A DNA stretch of 64,000 nt from CALAGB01 sp963713965 (lineage in GTDB: Bacteria > Chloroflexota > Chloroflexia > Thermomicrobiales > Thermomicrobiaceae): positions 1,550,001 through 1,614,000 of the forward strand of contig OY970217.1 in assembly GCA_963713965.1 (NCBI GenBank), in the 5' to 3' direction. The notes beneath the pieces were generated by a model. The model was given only the letters and a program-made list of their open reading frames with translations, ran no database searches and was not told where the DNA came from. This document shows, piece after piece, positions 34,864 to 44,256 of the stretch (position 1 is the first letter of the stretch; each line of letters begins with the position of its first letter). Position numbers and translations under genes: made by a program.

Positions 34864-36490
34864 GGGCTACGTTCCTGAAGGTAAGATGACGTGCGATCCA
34901 AGTGTGTTGGATAGCGTACGGGCGTTGGCGCTCGCGGCCGCTCGCTGCTCAGACGGGAGGGCAGTCTTCCAGAACGGGCACTGGACGGCGCAGGGTGATC
35001 CGATGGAAGCCGCGCTCGACGTGCTGGCACGCAAGCTCAAGATCGATGTGTCACTCGACGAACGATCCAACCCAATCAGCATGCAATTCCCGTTCGACCC
35101 AGACCGTCGCCGCATGTCGATCGTGGCGGGGGATCAGCTTCTCGTCAAAGGAGCGCCGGACGCCCTGTTCGGCTGCTGTGGCGCTGCCGGTGAGGATGCG
35201 CGCGTCGCGCTTGAGCGTATGGCAGGCGCTGGACTGCGCGTCATCGGAGTGGCGCGTGGAAAAGCTCCGGAAGGTCCCGACACTCCGGCCGAAGAGGTGG
35301 AGCGCGACCTGGAGTTGCTGGGCCTGGTTGGCCTGGAAGATCCTCCAAGAAGCCACGCCGCCGATGCCATCGCCGCCTGCCGTGCGGCTGGAATCCGTGT
35401 CTCGATGATCACTGGCGACCATCCAGCGACCGCGCGAGCCATCGCCGAGCAAGTTGGCCTCCTTGGACCTGAGCAGATGGTGCTTGAGGGCCACCAATTG
35501 CCACAGGACGACGCCATGCTCGGCGCGCTGATGGACCGGGACGGTGTGGTCGTCAGCCGCGTTTCGCCGGAAGAGAAGCTGCGCATTGCCCGAGCACTGC
35601 GGGCGCGCGGACACGTCGTGGCAATGACCGGCGACGGGGTCAATGACGGGCCGGCATTGCAGGAAGCGGATATCGGCATCGCAATGGGAGAGTCCGGAAC
35701 CGACGTCGCACGCGAGGCGGCCGACCTGGTGCTCCTGAATGATGATTTCGCCACCATCGTGGCCGCTATCGAGCAGGGACGCGCCACATTCAGCAACATC
35801 CGCCGCTTCTTGACGTACCACCTGACCGACAACGTCGCCGAGCTCACGCCGTTCGTCGTCTGGGCTCTCTCCGGAGGGCGGTTCCCGCTGGCTCTCGGCG
35901 TGCTGCAGATCCTGGCTCTCGACATCGGAACCGATCTTCTGCCGGCGCTCGCGCTCGGCGCCGAGCCGCCCAAGACAGGTGTCCTGCGACAGCCGCCGCA
36001 GCGACGTCACCTGATCGATCGCGCTCTGCTGCGTCGGGTCTTCGGCGTGCTCGGTCCTACCGAGGCGGTGGTCGAGATGCTGGCTTTCATCGCCGGATTG
36101 ATGACGGTGGGCTGGCGACCGGGACAGGGTTTCCCAACTGGGCACGCGCTCCTGGCCGCTTCAGGCGCTGCCTTCACCGCGGTGGTGATTGGCCAGATCG
36201 GCAACGCCTTCGCCTGCCGCAGTTCGGTCGAATGGCCCGGGCGCATCGGTTGGCGCAGCAACCCGCTGCTGCTTGGGGCCGTCTTCGTCGAACTATTGAC
36301 CCTGGTGGTCTTCTTGTTCGCCCCCATCGCTGGACTAATCGGACAGGCCGCCCCACCACTGGCCGGGGCACTTATAGCGCTTCTCGCCGCGCCCGCGGTC
36401 CTGGTCGTCGACGCGCTGAACAAGCACGGGCGCGCCGCGGCCAACGCCGCGCTCCGTCGCCTCGGACTCGACGTTGAGGTGGACGATTAG
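34679..36490 (+). CDS. P2-type cation ATPase, C-terminal fragment (frameshifted)
   Basis: The remainder of the pump, in the +1 frame. It begins with LALAIGAQRMARRHALVRR, directly continuing PEGLLPTL of the first piece. The phosphorylation site ICTDKTGTLTRNEMTVV, KGAPDAL of the nucleotide domain, MITGDHPATA, and TGDGVNDGPALQEADIG are intact, as are four to six C-terminal helices (VLQILALDIGTDLLPALALG). The TTG at its start is just the first sense codon and has no ribosome site, so it is unlikely to be made alone. The gene is either broken by a recent one-base insertion or shows an assembly error. Confidence 0.82.
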   Translation: MALAIGAQRMARRHALVRRLESVETLGSTTYICTDKTGTLTRNEMTVVRLWTPCGTATVSGEGYVPEGKMTCDPSVLDSVRALALAAARCSDGRAVFQNGHWTAQGDPMEAALDVLARKLKIDVSLDERSNPISMQFPFDPDRRRMSIVAGDQLLVKGAPDALFGCCGAAGEDARVALERMAGAGLRVIGVARGKAPEGPDTPAEEVERDLELLGLVGLEDPPRSHAADAIAACRAAGIRVSMITGDHPATARAIAEQVGLLGPEQMVLEGHQLPQDDAMLGALMDRDGVVVSRVSPEEKLRIARALRARGHVVAMTGDGVNDGPALQEADIGIAMGESGTDVAREAADLVLLNDDFATIVAAIEQGRATFSNIRRFLTYHLTDNVAELTPFVVWALSGGRFPLALGVLQILALDIGTDLLPALALGAEPPKTGVLRQPPQRRHLIDRALLRRVFGVLGPTEAVVEMLAFIAGLMTVGWRPGQGFPTGHALLAASGAAFTAVVIGQIGNAFACRSSVEWPGRIGWRSNPLLLGAVFVELLTLVVFLFAPIAGLIGQAAPPLAGALIALLAAPAVLVVDALNKHGRAAANAALRRLGLDVEVDD

Positions 36491-36519
36491 AGGACAATGC
36501 GAACCCCGTAGACCGTTGG

Positions 36520-36540
36520 GCGACATTCATGGAACCCAAT
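36520..36540 (+). repeat. 21-bp dispersed repeat, copy 2
   Basis: Begins GCGACATTCATGG and ends ACCCAAT; one base differs from 21168-21188. It lies in the short gap between the P-type ATPase and the DUF3500 gene. Confidence 0.45.
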
Positions 36541-36571
36541 TCATGAGCCTGCCGCGCGACAACCGCCGTCT

Positions 36572-37723
36572 CTAATGGCTCACCTGATAGTGCCGCGCCA
36601 GGAGGTCAGCGCCGAAGTCGTTCAACGGATCGCGCCAGACGGTATGCACGTGATTGGCGCCGTCCTGCGTGTTGTCGTACTCCACCAGGAATCGCGGGCT
36701 CTGCAGCCGATAATAGTGCGGCTGGCGCCGCTCGAGTCCGCCCGCCCAAGCGAAGTGGACCTGTGGCAGGTGATCTCCTGTGAACATGCCCGTCTCGATC
36801 TCGGCGATCTCGTCGGGCATGCGACTGATGTACTCCCGAATGAGCGCGTCGAGAACCTGCCGTTGGGCATCACTCATGTCAGCCGCCACGAGACCCTTGG
36901 GGATCTCGGTGTAGCAGCAGGCTTCCTGGTGTTCTTGCGTGAAACCAAGCAGACGCCACTGTTCGGGAAGGTCGTCCTGCTCGATCGTGGTCAGTTCCCA
37001 GCCGAACAGGTTCGGGGTGGCCAGCGGCAACGCCCCTTCGATGAACTTGGGGCGATTGGCCATCACGATGTCGGGCGGCGCCACTGGAGAAAGGAGCGCA
37101 CGAGCGCGCTGTTCCTCGGCCAGCGAATGAAGCAGCTCACGCGCCAGATCCTCGACGTCACCGAGCGGGCGCAGCGTTCCGATGGATCCAAGCGGTGTCT
37201 CGGCTGGATTGGAACCGAAGAAGGTCGGCGTCGGCGCGACAATGCGCCCGTTGACGATCACGTAGTTGACCGAGATGTGATGCCCCTCGAAGCGCCAGCC
37301 CCACGGCTTGTTCGTGTCTGGCTCGCCGAAGACACTAACGTAGAACATCAGCGGGTCGCGTCCATACGTGCCGGTGGCACGCTCCGGTGTGGTGCCTCGA
37401 CGCTGTTGAAAACTCCAGCCCTCGATCGCATCTAGCGTGTTCTCGATACCCATGATGGTGGAGGCCGCAAAGTAGGCGGTGCGGCTCAGCCCGGTGGCAA
37501 GAAGCTGGTGTGCTCGGCGCTGCTGCGGGCGATCCATCTCGGCCAGCGGCAGGCCCTTGCGCCGGATCGGCGTGTAGAACCAGCGAGAGCGCTCCTCCAG
37601 GTCATCGAAATCGAGCAGCACTGAAGCACGCTGGTCGGTCGACAGCGACGCCAGGAACTGACTGACCGCCTCACCCATGCTCTCGACTACACTGGCCGCA
37701 TCGATCCCAGATTCCATGACCAT
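36572..37723 (-). CDS. DUF3500 family protein
   Basis: A 383-residue protein of the DUF3500 family. Diagnostic pieces are GWRFEGHHISVNYVIVNG, RFLVEYDNTQDGANHVHT and WRDPLNDFGADLL near the end, with several conserved His residues (EGHHIS, NHVHT) that could bind a metal. Function is unknown; no signal peptide is seen. GAGGAG lies seven bases before the ATG. It stands alone between the P-type ATPase gene (convergent) and the DUF2071 gene (divergent). Confidence 0.85.
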   Translation of the reverse strand: MVMESGIDAASVVESMGEAVSQFLASLSTDQRASVLLDFDDLEERSRWFYTPIRRKGLPLAEMDRPQQRRAHQLLATGLSRTAYFAASTIMGIENTLDAIEGWSFQQRRGTTPERATGTYGRDPLMFYVSVFGEPDTNKPWGWRFEGHHISVNYVIVNGRIVAPTPTFFGSNPAETPLGSIGTLRPLGDVEDLARELLHSLAEEQRARALLSPVAPPDIVMANRPKFIEGALPLATPNLFGWELTTIEQDDLPEQWRLLGFTQEHQEACCYTEIPKGLVAADMSDAQRQVLDALIREYISRMPDEIAEIETGMFTGDHLPQVHFAWAGGLERRQPHYYRLQSPRFLVEYDNTQDGANHVHTVWRDPLNDFGADLLARHYQVSH

Positions 37724-37893
37724 GGAGGGCTCCTCTTCAATTGTGGTGCGTGCTCGTCGATTTGCCCATTCTAATCCCAAGTCGGTCGAATCGAACCACT
37801 GACCGCGACTGTAGACTCTGGAGAGCCTCGCGGCCGGATGCTAGAGTGAGTCAGCGGTGGGGGTAAATCAGGAGGATAGGGGCGACGGCAACA

Positions 37894-38682
37894 TTGGACG
37901 GGACACCGAACCCACGAACCAATCCCACGCAAGACAAGGGAACGCTCCCTTTCGATGCCTCGCATCGTCCCTGGCCCGTACCGGATCGCCCCTTCAGCAT
38001 GTGGCAGACCTGGAACGATCTCCTCTTTGCTCACTGGCCTATCGATCCCGACACATTGCGACCTCTCATGCCGCGCGTGCTTCAGCCGGAGACGTTCGAC
38101 GGACAGGCCTGGGTGGCGGTGGTTCCGTTCTGGATGAGCGGGGTACGACTGCGTCGCTGCCCAGCAGTTGCGGGTACCTCCAGCTTTCCCGAGCTCAACG
38201 TGCGCACCTACGTCAACATCGACGACAAACCGGGCGTCTATTTCTTCAGCCTGGACGCCGCCAGCCGCATCGCGGTCGAGACCGCTCGACGTTGGTTCCA
38301 TCTCCCCTATCTGACCGCGCAGATGCAGACGCACGCCGACGGCGAGACGATCAAGTATTCGAGCACGCGCACCGACGGTCGCGGAGCGCCCGCCGAGCTA
38401 CGTGGATGGTTCAGGCCAACCGGTCCGGTCTTCCGCACGCAGCCGGGCACGATCGAATACTGGCTCATCGATCGTTACTGCCTCTACACGGCCGACGACC
38501 GAGGTCGGATCTCGCGCGCGGATATCCTGCACGATCCCTGGCCCCTGCAGGTGGCCGAGGCGGAGTTCGAGACGCAGACGATGCTCGCCTCGCACGGCAT
38601 CACGCCGATTGATCAGCCCCCATTGCTCCACTTCGCCAAGAAGCTCGACGTCGTCGCCTGGTCGCCCCGCCCGATCACCTGA
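37894..38682 (+). CDS. DUF2071 (YqjF-like) protein
   Basis: A protein of about 260 residues in the DUF2071/YqjF family, distant relatives of acetoacetate decarboxylase. Typical parts are MWQTWNDLLFAHWPID, PFDGQAWVAVVPFWM-like sequence (FDGQAWVAVVPFWMSGVRLR), FPELNVRTYV, GVYFFSLDA and EYWLIDRYCLYT. Function is unknown. The start is uncertain: TTG at 37894 is the longest in-frame choice, with GGAGG 18 bases before it, and the conserved part starts only about 30 residues in. Confidence 0.82.
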   Translation: MDGTPNPRTNPTQDKGTLPFDASHRPWPVPDRPFSMWQTWNDLLFAHWPIDPDTLRPLMPRVLQPETFDGQAWVAVVPFWMSGVRLRRCPAVAGTSSFPELNVRTYVNIDDKPGVYFFSLDAASRIAVETARRWFHLPYLTAQMQTHADGETIKYSSTRTDGRGAPAELRGWFRPTGPVFRTQPGTIEYWLIDRYCLYTADDRGRISRADILHDPWPLQVAEAEFETQTMLASHGITPIDQPPLLHFAKKLDVVAWSPRPIT

Positions 38683-38726
38683 CGCCTGGCTCAACAAGGG
38701 TTTGGGACGAGGGAGCGCCGGTGGTC

Positions 38727-39698
38727 TCAGCCGTGTCCGAGCGCGATCAGCGCATGTTCCAGCAGAAAGCAAAGCGTGAAGCCGCTGACCGGACTGATGG
38801 CCCAGCCCTTGACGATGCCGACCAGCGTGCCCATCTGCACAGTCTCGCGGCCGCGCGCCAGTCCCGTACCCGCCATGGCACCGACCAACGCCTGGTTCAT
38901 CGAGGTGAAGAGGCCCTGCGTCACCGCCAGGATGACGACCAGCGCTTGCACGAACTGCGCGGCGCTGGCCATGGCCAGATCGACCTTGACGATGTCGAAC
39001 GCTACCCGGTGCAGGATGCGCTGTCCCCAGGTCAGCGCTCCAACGGCCATGGCGATGCCACCCAACAATCCGGCGATCAAGAGGCTCGTCACGTGCACGG
39101 ACGACCAGACGCCGACGGCGTTCGATACGTCGTTCGCGCCCAACACAAAGGATGCTCCGCCTCCGACCAGGACAAGCAACCCAGGCAAGAAGCTTCCGCG
39201 CTGTTCCACATAGGACTCATCCGCGCTTGGCACGAAGCGGTCCAGCAGACGGGTGAAGACGAAGCCGAGCAGACAGGCAGCTGGCGGCGCCAGCACCCAG
39301 ATCAACGCCAGATGCCAGATAGTGGTCCAGTTGATGTCGGCGCTCGCGGCGACGGCCGTCCCAACGATGCAGAAGATGAGGATCTGGATCGTTGAGGTTG
39401 GCACCTTGGCATAGGTGTAGATGGTGGTGAGGAAGAAAGCGCCAAACTCCATCACGATCAACATCGGCACCGTCACCTGACTGGCGCTGACGATGTGCAG
39501 TCCCACCGTTTCTTGCACGCCATGACTGGCCAACGTGGCGCCGATGATAGTCAAGACCGACATGCTGAGCAGGGCGGGCCAGAGGCGAATCGACCTGGAG
39601 GCGAACGGCATCCCCATGACCGCGCCGGTGTAATGCGCGCCCATGCTCCAGGCGAAGGCCAGGCTCAAGATCACCAGAATCCAGGTCGACGTGTTCAT
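38727..39698 (-). CDS. Inorganic phosphate transporter, PiT family
   Basis: A 323-residue inner-membrane transporter with about ten helices. The second PiT signature is clear (SFVLGANDVSNAVG); the first is degenerate (SMGAHYTGAVMGMPFASRS near residue 20, where GANN/DxxN is usual). PiT proteins take up phosphate, or metal-phosphate, with protons or sodium. The changed N-terminal signature may alter substrate. AAGGATGAG precedes the ATG. It converges with the DUF2071 gene. Confidence 0.85.
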   Translation of the reverse strand: MNTSTWILVILSLAFAWSMGAHYTGAVMGMPFASRSIRLWPALLSMSVLTIIGATLASHGVQETVGLHIVSASQVTVPMLIVMEFGAFFLTTIYTYAKVPTSTIQILIFCIVGTAVAASADINWTTIWHLALIWVLAPPAACLLGFVFTRLLDRFVPSADESYVEQRGSFLPGLLVLVGGGASFVLGANDVSNAVGVWSSVHVTSLLIAGLLGGIAMAVGALTWGQRILHRVAFDIVKVDLAMASAAQFVQALVVILAVTQGLFTSMNQALVGAMAGTGLARGRETVQMGTLVGIVKGWAISPVSGFTLCFLLEHALIALGHG

Positions 39699-40072
39699 CT
39701 CATCCTTCGCTCATGCAGATACGCCAGGCGCGCAGCCGGCAGACCCGAGGTAATGCGTCTCACGAGGGCTTGCGTGAGATCGCCCGCATGAGCGATCGGT
39801 GAAATATGCAATGTCGAGACGGCAGCATCATAGCGCCACAGAGAACGGCGAGCAAGTCAATAGTGCCGCGGCCAGACTTCCTCTCAGGCTCTGGAGTAGC
39901 CACAAAATCACGCCCGCGGTGCCGGTGAGTGACGAAGATCGATGGCATCAGAGACGTGCTACACTCAGACGCGCGGACCGCGAACAACAACGTCAGAATT
40001 CCTTTACCAGACGCCGAATGAACTCCAGTCTATCGATCCGGTTCGCCCAATCTATCTGGAGGAAACATCGCA
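39699..40072. other. Divergent intergenic region, no gene
   Basis: This gap separates the PiT gene and the FAD/Fe-S dehydrogenase gene. A possible extended -10 box (TGCTACACT, 39957-39965) faces the dehydrogenase, without a clear -35 box. No gene or repeat is seen. Confidence 0.4.
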
Positions 40073-43036
40073 GTGGTCGTAACCAAACAGACGGAAACCG
40101 TCGACCCCGAACGCCTACATTCGCTTGAGACCGAGCTCTCCTGGCGCGTCAGTGGCGAGGCCCGCTTCGATCAATACAGCCGCATGCTCTACAGCACCGA
40201 CGCCAGCAACTATCAGATCGAGCCCGTCGGCGTGATCCTGCCGCGGACGGTCGACGACGTGCGCGCCTCGATTGAATTGGCGGCGAAGTATCACGTGCCC
40301 ATCCTGCCGCGCGGCGGCGGGAGCAGCCTGGCTGGGCAAACCGTTGGCCGCGCCCTGGTCATCGACACGTCGAAGTACCTCAACCAGGTGCTCGAGGTTG
40401 ACACGGCGTCCCGCACGGCACGAGTGCAGCCAGGAATCGTGCTGCAGCAGCTCAACGCCAAGCTGCGTCGCCACAACCTGATGTTCGGACCGGATCCCGC
40501 CAGCGCTGACCGCGCCACCATCGGCGGCGTGGTGGGGAACAACGCGTCCGGTTCTCACTCGATCCTCTACGGCATGACCGCCGACCACGTGCTGGCGGCC
40601 AGCACCATCCTCTCCGACGGCACCGAAGTCAATTTCCATCGCCTCAGTGCCACGGAGCTGGCCGAACGGGCCGCGACAGAGACACGTGAGGGGCAACTCT
40701 ATCGGGACCTGCATGCCCTGCGTGAACGCTACGGCGACGTGATCGAGCGTGATTTTCCCAAGCATTGGCGCCGTGCCTCCGGCTACAACCTGCCCGAGCT
40801 GCTGCGTGAAGACGGCTTCAATGGGGCCAAGCTCATCACCTCCTCAGAAGGGACGCTGGCTCTCGGCACCGAGTACACCATTGGCCTGGTGCCGACGCCG
40901 ATAATGACCGCCATGGTCATCCTGCAGTTCGACGACATCGTGGCATCCATGGAGGTCGTGACCACCATTCTGGAATGCGATCCCTCCGCCGTCGAGCTGA
41001 TGGACGGCATGCTCCTCAATCTGACCCGCCAGCAACCCGCTTTCGCCCGGCAGATCGAGTTCATCACCGGGAATCCACAGGCATTCTTGACGGTCGAATT
41101 CTACGGTGAGAGCGATGCCGAGCTCCATCACAAGGTCGACCACCTGCTGGCTCACCTGAAAAAGCACGGTATGACGGGAGATGTTGAGCCGATACAGATC
41201 TTCGATCCCAAGCAGCAGGCCGGGGTCTGGTCGGTTCGCAAATCGGGCCAGGGCCTGCTGATGAGCACGCGGGGCGACGCCAAGCCGATCGCCTGCATCG
41301 AGGACGTCTCGGTGCCGGTCGAGCACCTGTCGGAATACGTGCGCGAGGTATCGCGTCTGGTCGAGGCGCATGGCACGACGGCCGCCTTCTACGCGCATGC
41401 CAGCGCTGGCTGTCTCCACGTCCGTCCCCTTGTCAGCATGAAGTCGGCTGAAGGCGTGCAGACCATGCGCTCGCTGACTGAGCATGCCGCCGAGTTGGCG
41501 GTGAAGTTCGGTGGCGTGATGAGCGGCGAGCATGGCGACGGTCTCAATCGGGGCGAGCTCAATGAACGCGTTTTTGGACCCGAGATCTACCAATGCATGC
41601 GCGATCTCAAAGCCGCCTTCGATCCGGCTGGTCTCATGAATCCGGGGAAAGTGGTCGACAGCCCGTCGATGACCGACAACCTGCGCTACGGCGCTGACTA
41701 CCACGCCATGCCGATCAAGACGCACCTCAGCTTCGCGCGTGACGGCGGATTTGCGGCGGCGATCGAGATGTGCAACGGGGCCGGTGTCTGCCGCAAAGTC
41801 GGCACCGGCACCATGTGCCCCTCCTACATCGCCACACGCGACGAGCACGACTCGACGCGCGGCCGTGCCAACGCCTTGCGCGCGGCGCTTGCTGGAAGGG
41901 GATTGAGCCAGGATCAGTTCACCGCCAAAGAGACCTACGACGTGCTCGACCTCTGCCTCTCCTGCAAAGCCTGCAAGACCGAGTGCCCGTCGAGCGTCGA
42001 CATGGCCAAGATCAAGACCGAATATCTAGCCCAGTATTACGACGCCAACGGCGTGCCGCTCCGCTCGCGCATCTTCGGCAACATCCATCTGATCAACCGG
42101 CTTGGTTCGATGGCCGCGCCGCTGGCCAACGCCGCCATACGGGGACCGTTGGCCCGCTTCGGCAAGCAGATGTTGGGCGTCCACCCGGATCGCGAGATCG
42201 CCCCTTTCGCCGGTGAGACCTTCGAGGACTGGTTCCGTAGTCGTCGCGACGCAAAGCCATCCGGAAAACGGGGGCTGGCGGTCTACTTCCACGACACGTT
42301 TGTCAATTACAACTATCCGGAAATCGGTGTCGCGGCGGTAAAGCTGCTCGAAGCGGCCGGCTACTCGGTCGAGATCGTCGAACGGCGTGCCTGCTGCGGT
42401 CGACCCATGCTCTCCAAGGGGCTGGTCGAGGGGGCACGCAAGCTGGCCAAGCAGAACGTCGAGGCGCTCATGCCCTATGCACGGCAAGGCGTCCCCATTA
42501 TCGGCACCGAGCCAAGCTGCATCCTGACGCTGCGGGATGAGTATCCCGACCTGTTGCCCGAGTCGCGCGACGTCGAACGTATCGCAAGCAACAGCTTCAT
42601 GATCGACGAGTTCCTGGCCAAGCAGCTGGATGACGGAACGCTCGACATTGCCTGGAGTGAAGCCGACGGACCACACGTCCTCTTCCACGGGCACTGCCAC
42701 CAGAAGGCGCTGATCGGGATGGGGCCGTCCATGTCGATCCTGCGAGCGGCCGGATGCGTGCCTGCCGAGAGCGGCGCCGGATGCTGTGGCATGGCCGGGT
42801 CATTCGGCTACGAGACCGAACACTACGAAGTCTCGCGCAAGGTCGGCGCGGAGCGACTCTTCCCCAAGGTGGAGGAGCAGTCGCGCGAGACCGTCATCGC
42901 CGTGACCGGCGTCTCCTGCCGCGAGCAGATCGGTCACTTCACCAAACGACGGCCGGTCCACATCGCCGAGGTGCTAGCGTCGCGACTGGCGCCAGCGAAG
43001 TCGGCCAGCCGCACATTGGAGCAGGCTGCGGATTAG
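40073..43036 (+). CDS. FAD-linked dehydrogenase fused to Fe-S / CCG domains
   Basis: A 987-residue fusion of a GlcD-type FAD subunit and a GlpC-like iron-sulfur subunit, as in YdiJ and D-lactate or D-2-hydroxyglutarate dehydrogenases. Residues 40-260 are the FAD_binding_4 domain (PRGGGSSLAGQ, ATIGGVVGNNASGSHS); 270-540 the FAD-oxidase C domain (GGVMSGEHGDGLNRGE); near 565-640 lie two Fe-S motifs (CNGAGVCRKVGTGTMCPSY; CLSCKACKTECP); 720-970 holds two CCG domains (RACCGRPM, GAGCCGMAGSFG). It should oxidise a D-2-hydroxy acid and pass electrons to the membrane quinone pool. GGAGGAAA lies before the GTG. The TIM-barrel isomerase gene follows. Confidence 0.92.
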   Translation: MVVTKQTETVDPERLHSLETELSWRVSGEARFDQYSRMLYSTDASNYQIEPVGVILPRTVDDVRASIELAAKYHVPILPRGGGSSLAGQTVGRALVIDTSKYLNQVLEVDTASRTARVQPGIVLQQLNAKLRRHNLMFGPDPASADRATIGGVVGNNASGSHSILYGMTADHVLAASTILSDGTEVNFHRLSATELAERAATETREGQLYRDLHALRERYGDVIERDFPKHWRRASGYNLPELLREDGFNGAKLITSSEGTLALGTEYTIGLVPTPIMTAMVILQFDDIVASMEVVTTILECDPSAVELMDGMLLNLTRQQPAFARQIEFITGNPQAFLTVEFYGESDAELHHKVDHLLAHLKKHGMTGDVEPIQIFDPKQQAGVWSVRKSGQGLLMSTRGDAKPIACIEDVSVPVEHLSEYVREVSRLVEAHGTTAAFYAHASAGCLHVRPLVSMKSAEGVQTMRSLTEHAAELAVKFGGVMSGEHGDGLNRGELNERVFGPEIYQCMRDLKAAFDPAGLMNPGKVVDSPSMTDNLRYGADYHAMPIKTHLSFARDGGFAAAIEMCNGAGVCRKVGTGTMCPSYIATRDEHDSTRGRANALRAALAGRGLSQDQFTAKETYDVLDLCLSCKACKTECPSSVDMAKIKTEYLAQYYDANGVPLRSRIFGNIHLINRLGSMAAPLANAAIRGPLARFGKQMLGVHPDREIAPFAGETFEDWFRSRRDAKPSGKRGLAVYFHDTFVNYNYPEIGVAAVKLLEAAGYSVEIVERRACCGRPMLSKGLVEGARKLAKQNVEALMPYARQGVPIIGTEPSCILTLRDEYPDLLPESRDVERIASNSFMIDEFLAKQLDDGTLDIAWSEADGPHVLFHGHCHQKALIGMGPSMSILRAAGCVPAESGAGCCGMAGSFGYETEHYEVSRKVGAERLFPKVEEQSRETVIAVTGVSCREQIGHFTKRRPVHIAEVLASRLAPAKSASRTLEQAAD

Positions 43037-43071
43037 GATCGTGGGTCACTATGTTAATAAGCGATAGTATC

Positions 43072-43256
43072 TTGTCATTCTGAACCGCAGTGAAGGATCT
43101 CTTTCCGCGTGAAGTGAGTACTGATTGCGATTAGTGAGAGATTCTTCGCCTGCGGGCTCTCATGAAAATGCAGGAGTTAGCGTCGTACGTACGCAGTATC
43201 GCATTTTCGTGCCCGGTGGCTCGCCAGCGGCGCATGATCACTCAGATTGACAATGA
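43072..43256. repeat. TTGTCATTCTGAAC-type dispersed repeat (MITE-like)
   Basis: The left end (43072-43101) begins TTGTCATTCTGAACCGC and ends GAAGGATCTC, a repeat seen in many bacterial genomes. Degenerate inverted counterparts follow: GAGAGATTCTTCGCC at 43136-43150 and CTCAGATTGACAATGA at 43241-43256. The element fills most of the gap between the dehydrogenase and isomerase genes. Confidence 0.6.
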
Positions 43257-43311
43257 AATTGGCGGCTGACCACCGAACGCGAAAGCAACCAACACGACAC
43301 CGATTGGCACG

Positions 43312-44139
43312 GTGAACCCGATGCTCTCGATCACCACTGACTATCTGCGGGATGTCGGATCTCCCGAACCCTACCTGCGCCGCATCGCCGAGGCAGGTTT
43401 CTCCCACATCCACTGGTGCCACCATTGGAACGACGACTTCCTCTATGCCAACGCCGAGATTGAGCAGATCGGCCGCTGGCTGGAGGACTTCGGGCTGAAG
43501 CTGAACGATTTGCACGCCTCGGCCGGACACGAGAAATGCTGGACCTCAACGGTCGACCACGAACGGCAGGCGGGCGTCGAATTGGTGCGGAACCGCATCG
43601 ATATGACCGCACGTCTGGGTGGCGACGTCATCATCCTGCACATGCCGGCCGCGCCGAGCGACGAAGCGCACAGTCAGCGCTTCTCGGACGTGCTGCACCG
43701 CTCACTCGATGCGCTCCAAACGTTCGCCGCGGAGCGCGGCGTTCGCCTTGCTCTGGAGAATCTGACTGACGGCAACTCCGCCACGGTTCGGCAGGTGCTC
43801 TCCGAATACCCGGCCGAATTCGTCGGACACTGCTACGACTCAGGACACGGCAACATCACCGGCGACGGCCTCGATCAGCTCGATCTGGTCAAGGAACGGC
43901 TCATCTCACTCCACCTTCATGACAACGACGCTGTCAGTGACGACCACCAACCCCTCTTCACAGCGACCGTCGACTGGCCGCGCCTAGCCGGCATCATCGC
44001 GCATTCCTCCTACTCGAAAATGGTCAGCCTGGAAGTCTCGATGCGGAAATCGGGAATCGAGGACGAGATGACCTTCCTTACGACCGCTCGCGAGGGCGGC
44101 GTGCGATTCGCTAAGATGATCGAGGACGCTCGAGCATAA
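43312..44139 (+). CDS. Sugar phosphate isomerase/epimerase (AP-endonuclease 2 fold)
   Basis: A 275-residue TIM-barrel protein of the xylose-isomerase-like family. Seen are HIHWCHHWNDD, NDLHASAGHEKCW, GGDVIILHMP, RLALENLTDG with the metal-binding Glu, EFVGHCYDSGHGNI and LISLHLHDND, giving the usual Glu/Asp/His metal site. Members are sugar epimerases, isomerases or endonuclease IV; substrate is unknown. GTG at 43312 and ATG at 43321 are both possible; neither has a good ribosome site. Confidence 0.85.
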   Translation: MNPMLSITTDYLRDVGSPEPYLRRIAEAGFSHIHWCHHWNDDFLYANAEIEQIGRWLEDFGLKLNDLHASAGHEKCWTSTVDHERQAGVELVRNRIDMTARLGGDVIILHMPAAPSDEAHSQRFSDVLHRSLDALQTFAAERGVRLALENLTDGNSATVRQVLSEYPAEFVGHCYDSGHGNITGDGLDQLDLVKERLISLHLHDNDAVSDDHQPLFTATVDWPRLAGIIAHSSYSKMVSLEVSMRKSGIEDEMTFLTTAREGGVRFAKMIEDARA

Positions 44140-44256
44140 CTCCGCATCTTTAGAGTCGACATCACGCCGGGGCGCGCTCCGTCGCGCGGCCCTCCGACTG
44201 ACCGTGCAGGATCCAGATCACGCCCACCACCATCACGGCAATGTAGAGCACCCCAA

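Noticed and set aside
35051..36145. A long minus-strand frame across the second ATPase fragment
   Set aside because: Antisense shadow of a clearly conserved pump domain.
40844..41848. A 334-codon minus-strand frame inside the FAD/Fe-S dehydrogenase gene
   Set aside because: It mirrors codon bias of the real gene and has no recognisable domain.
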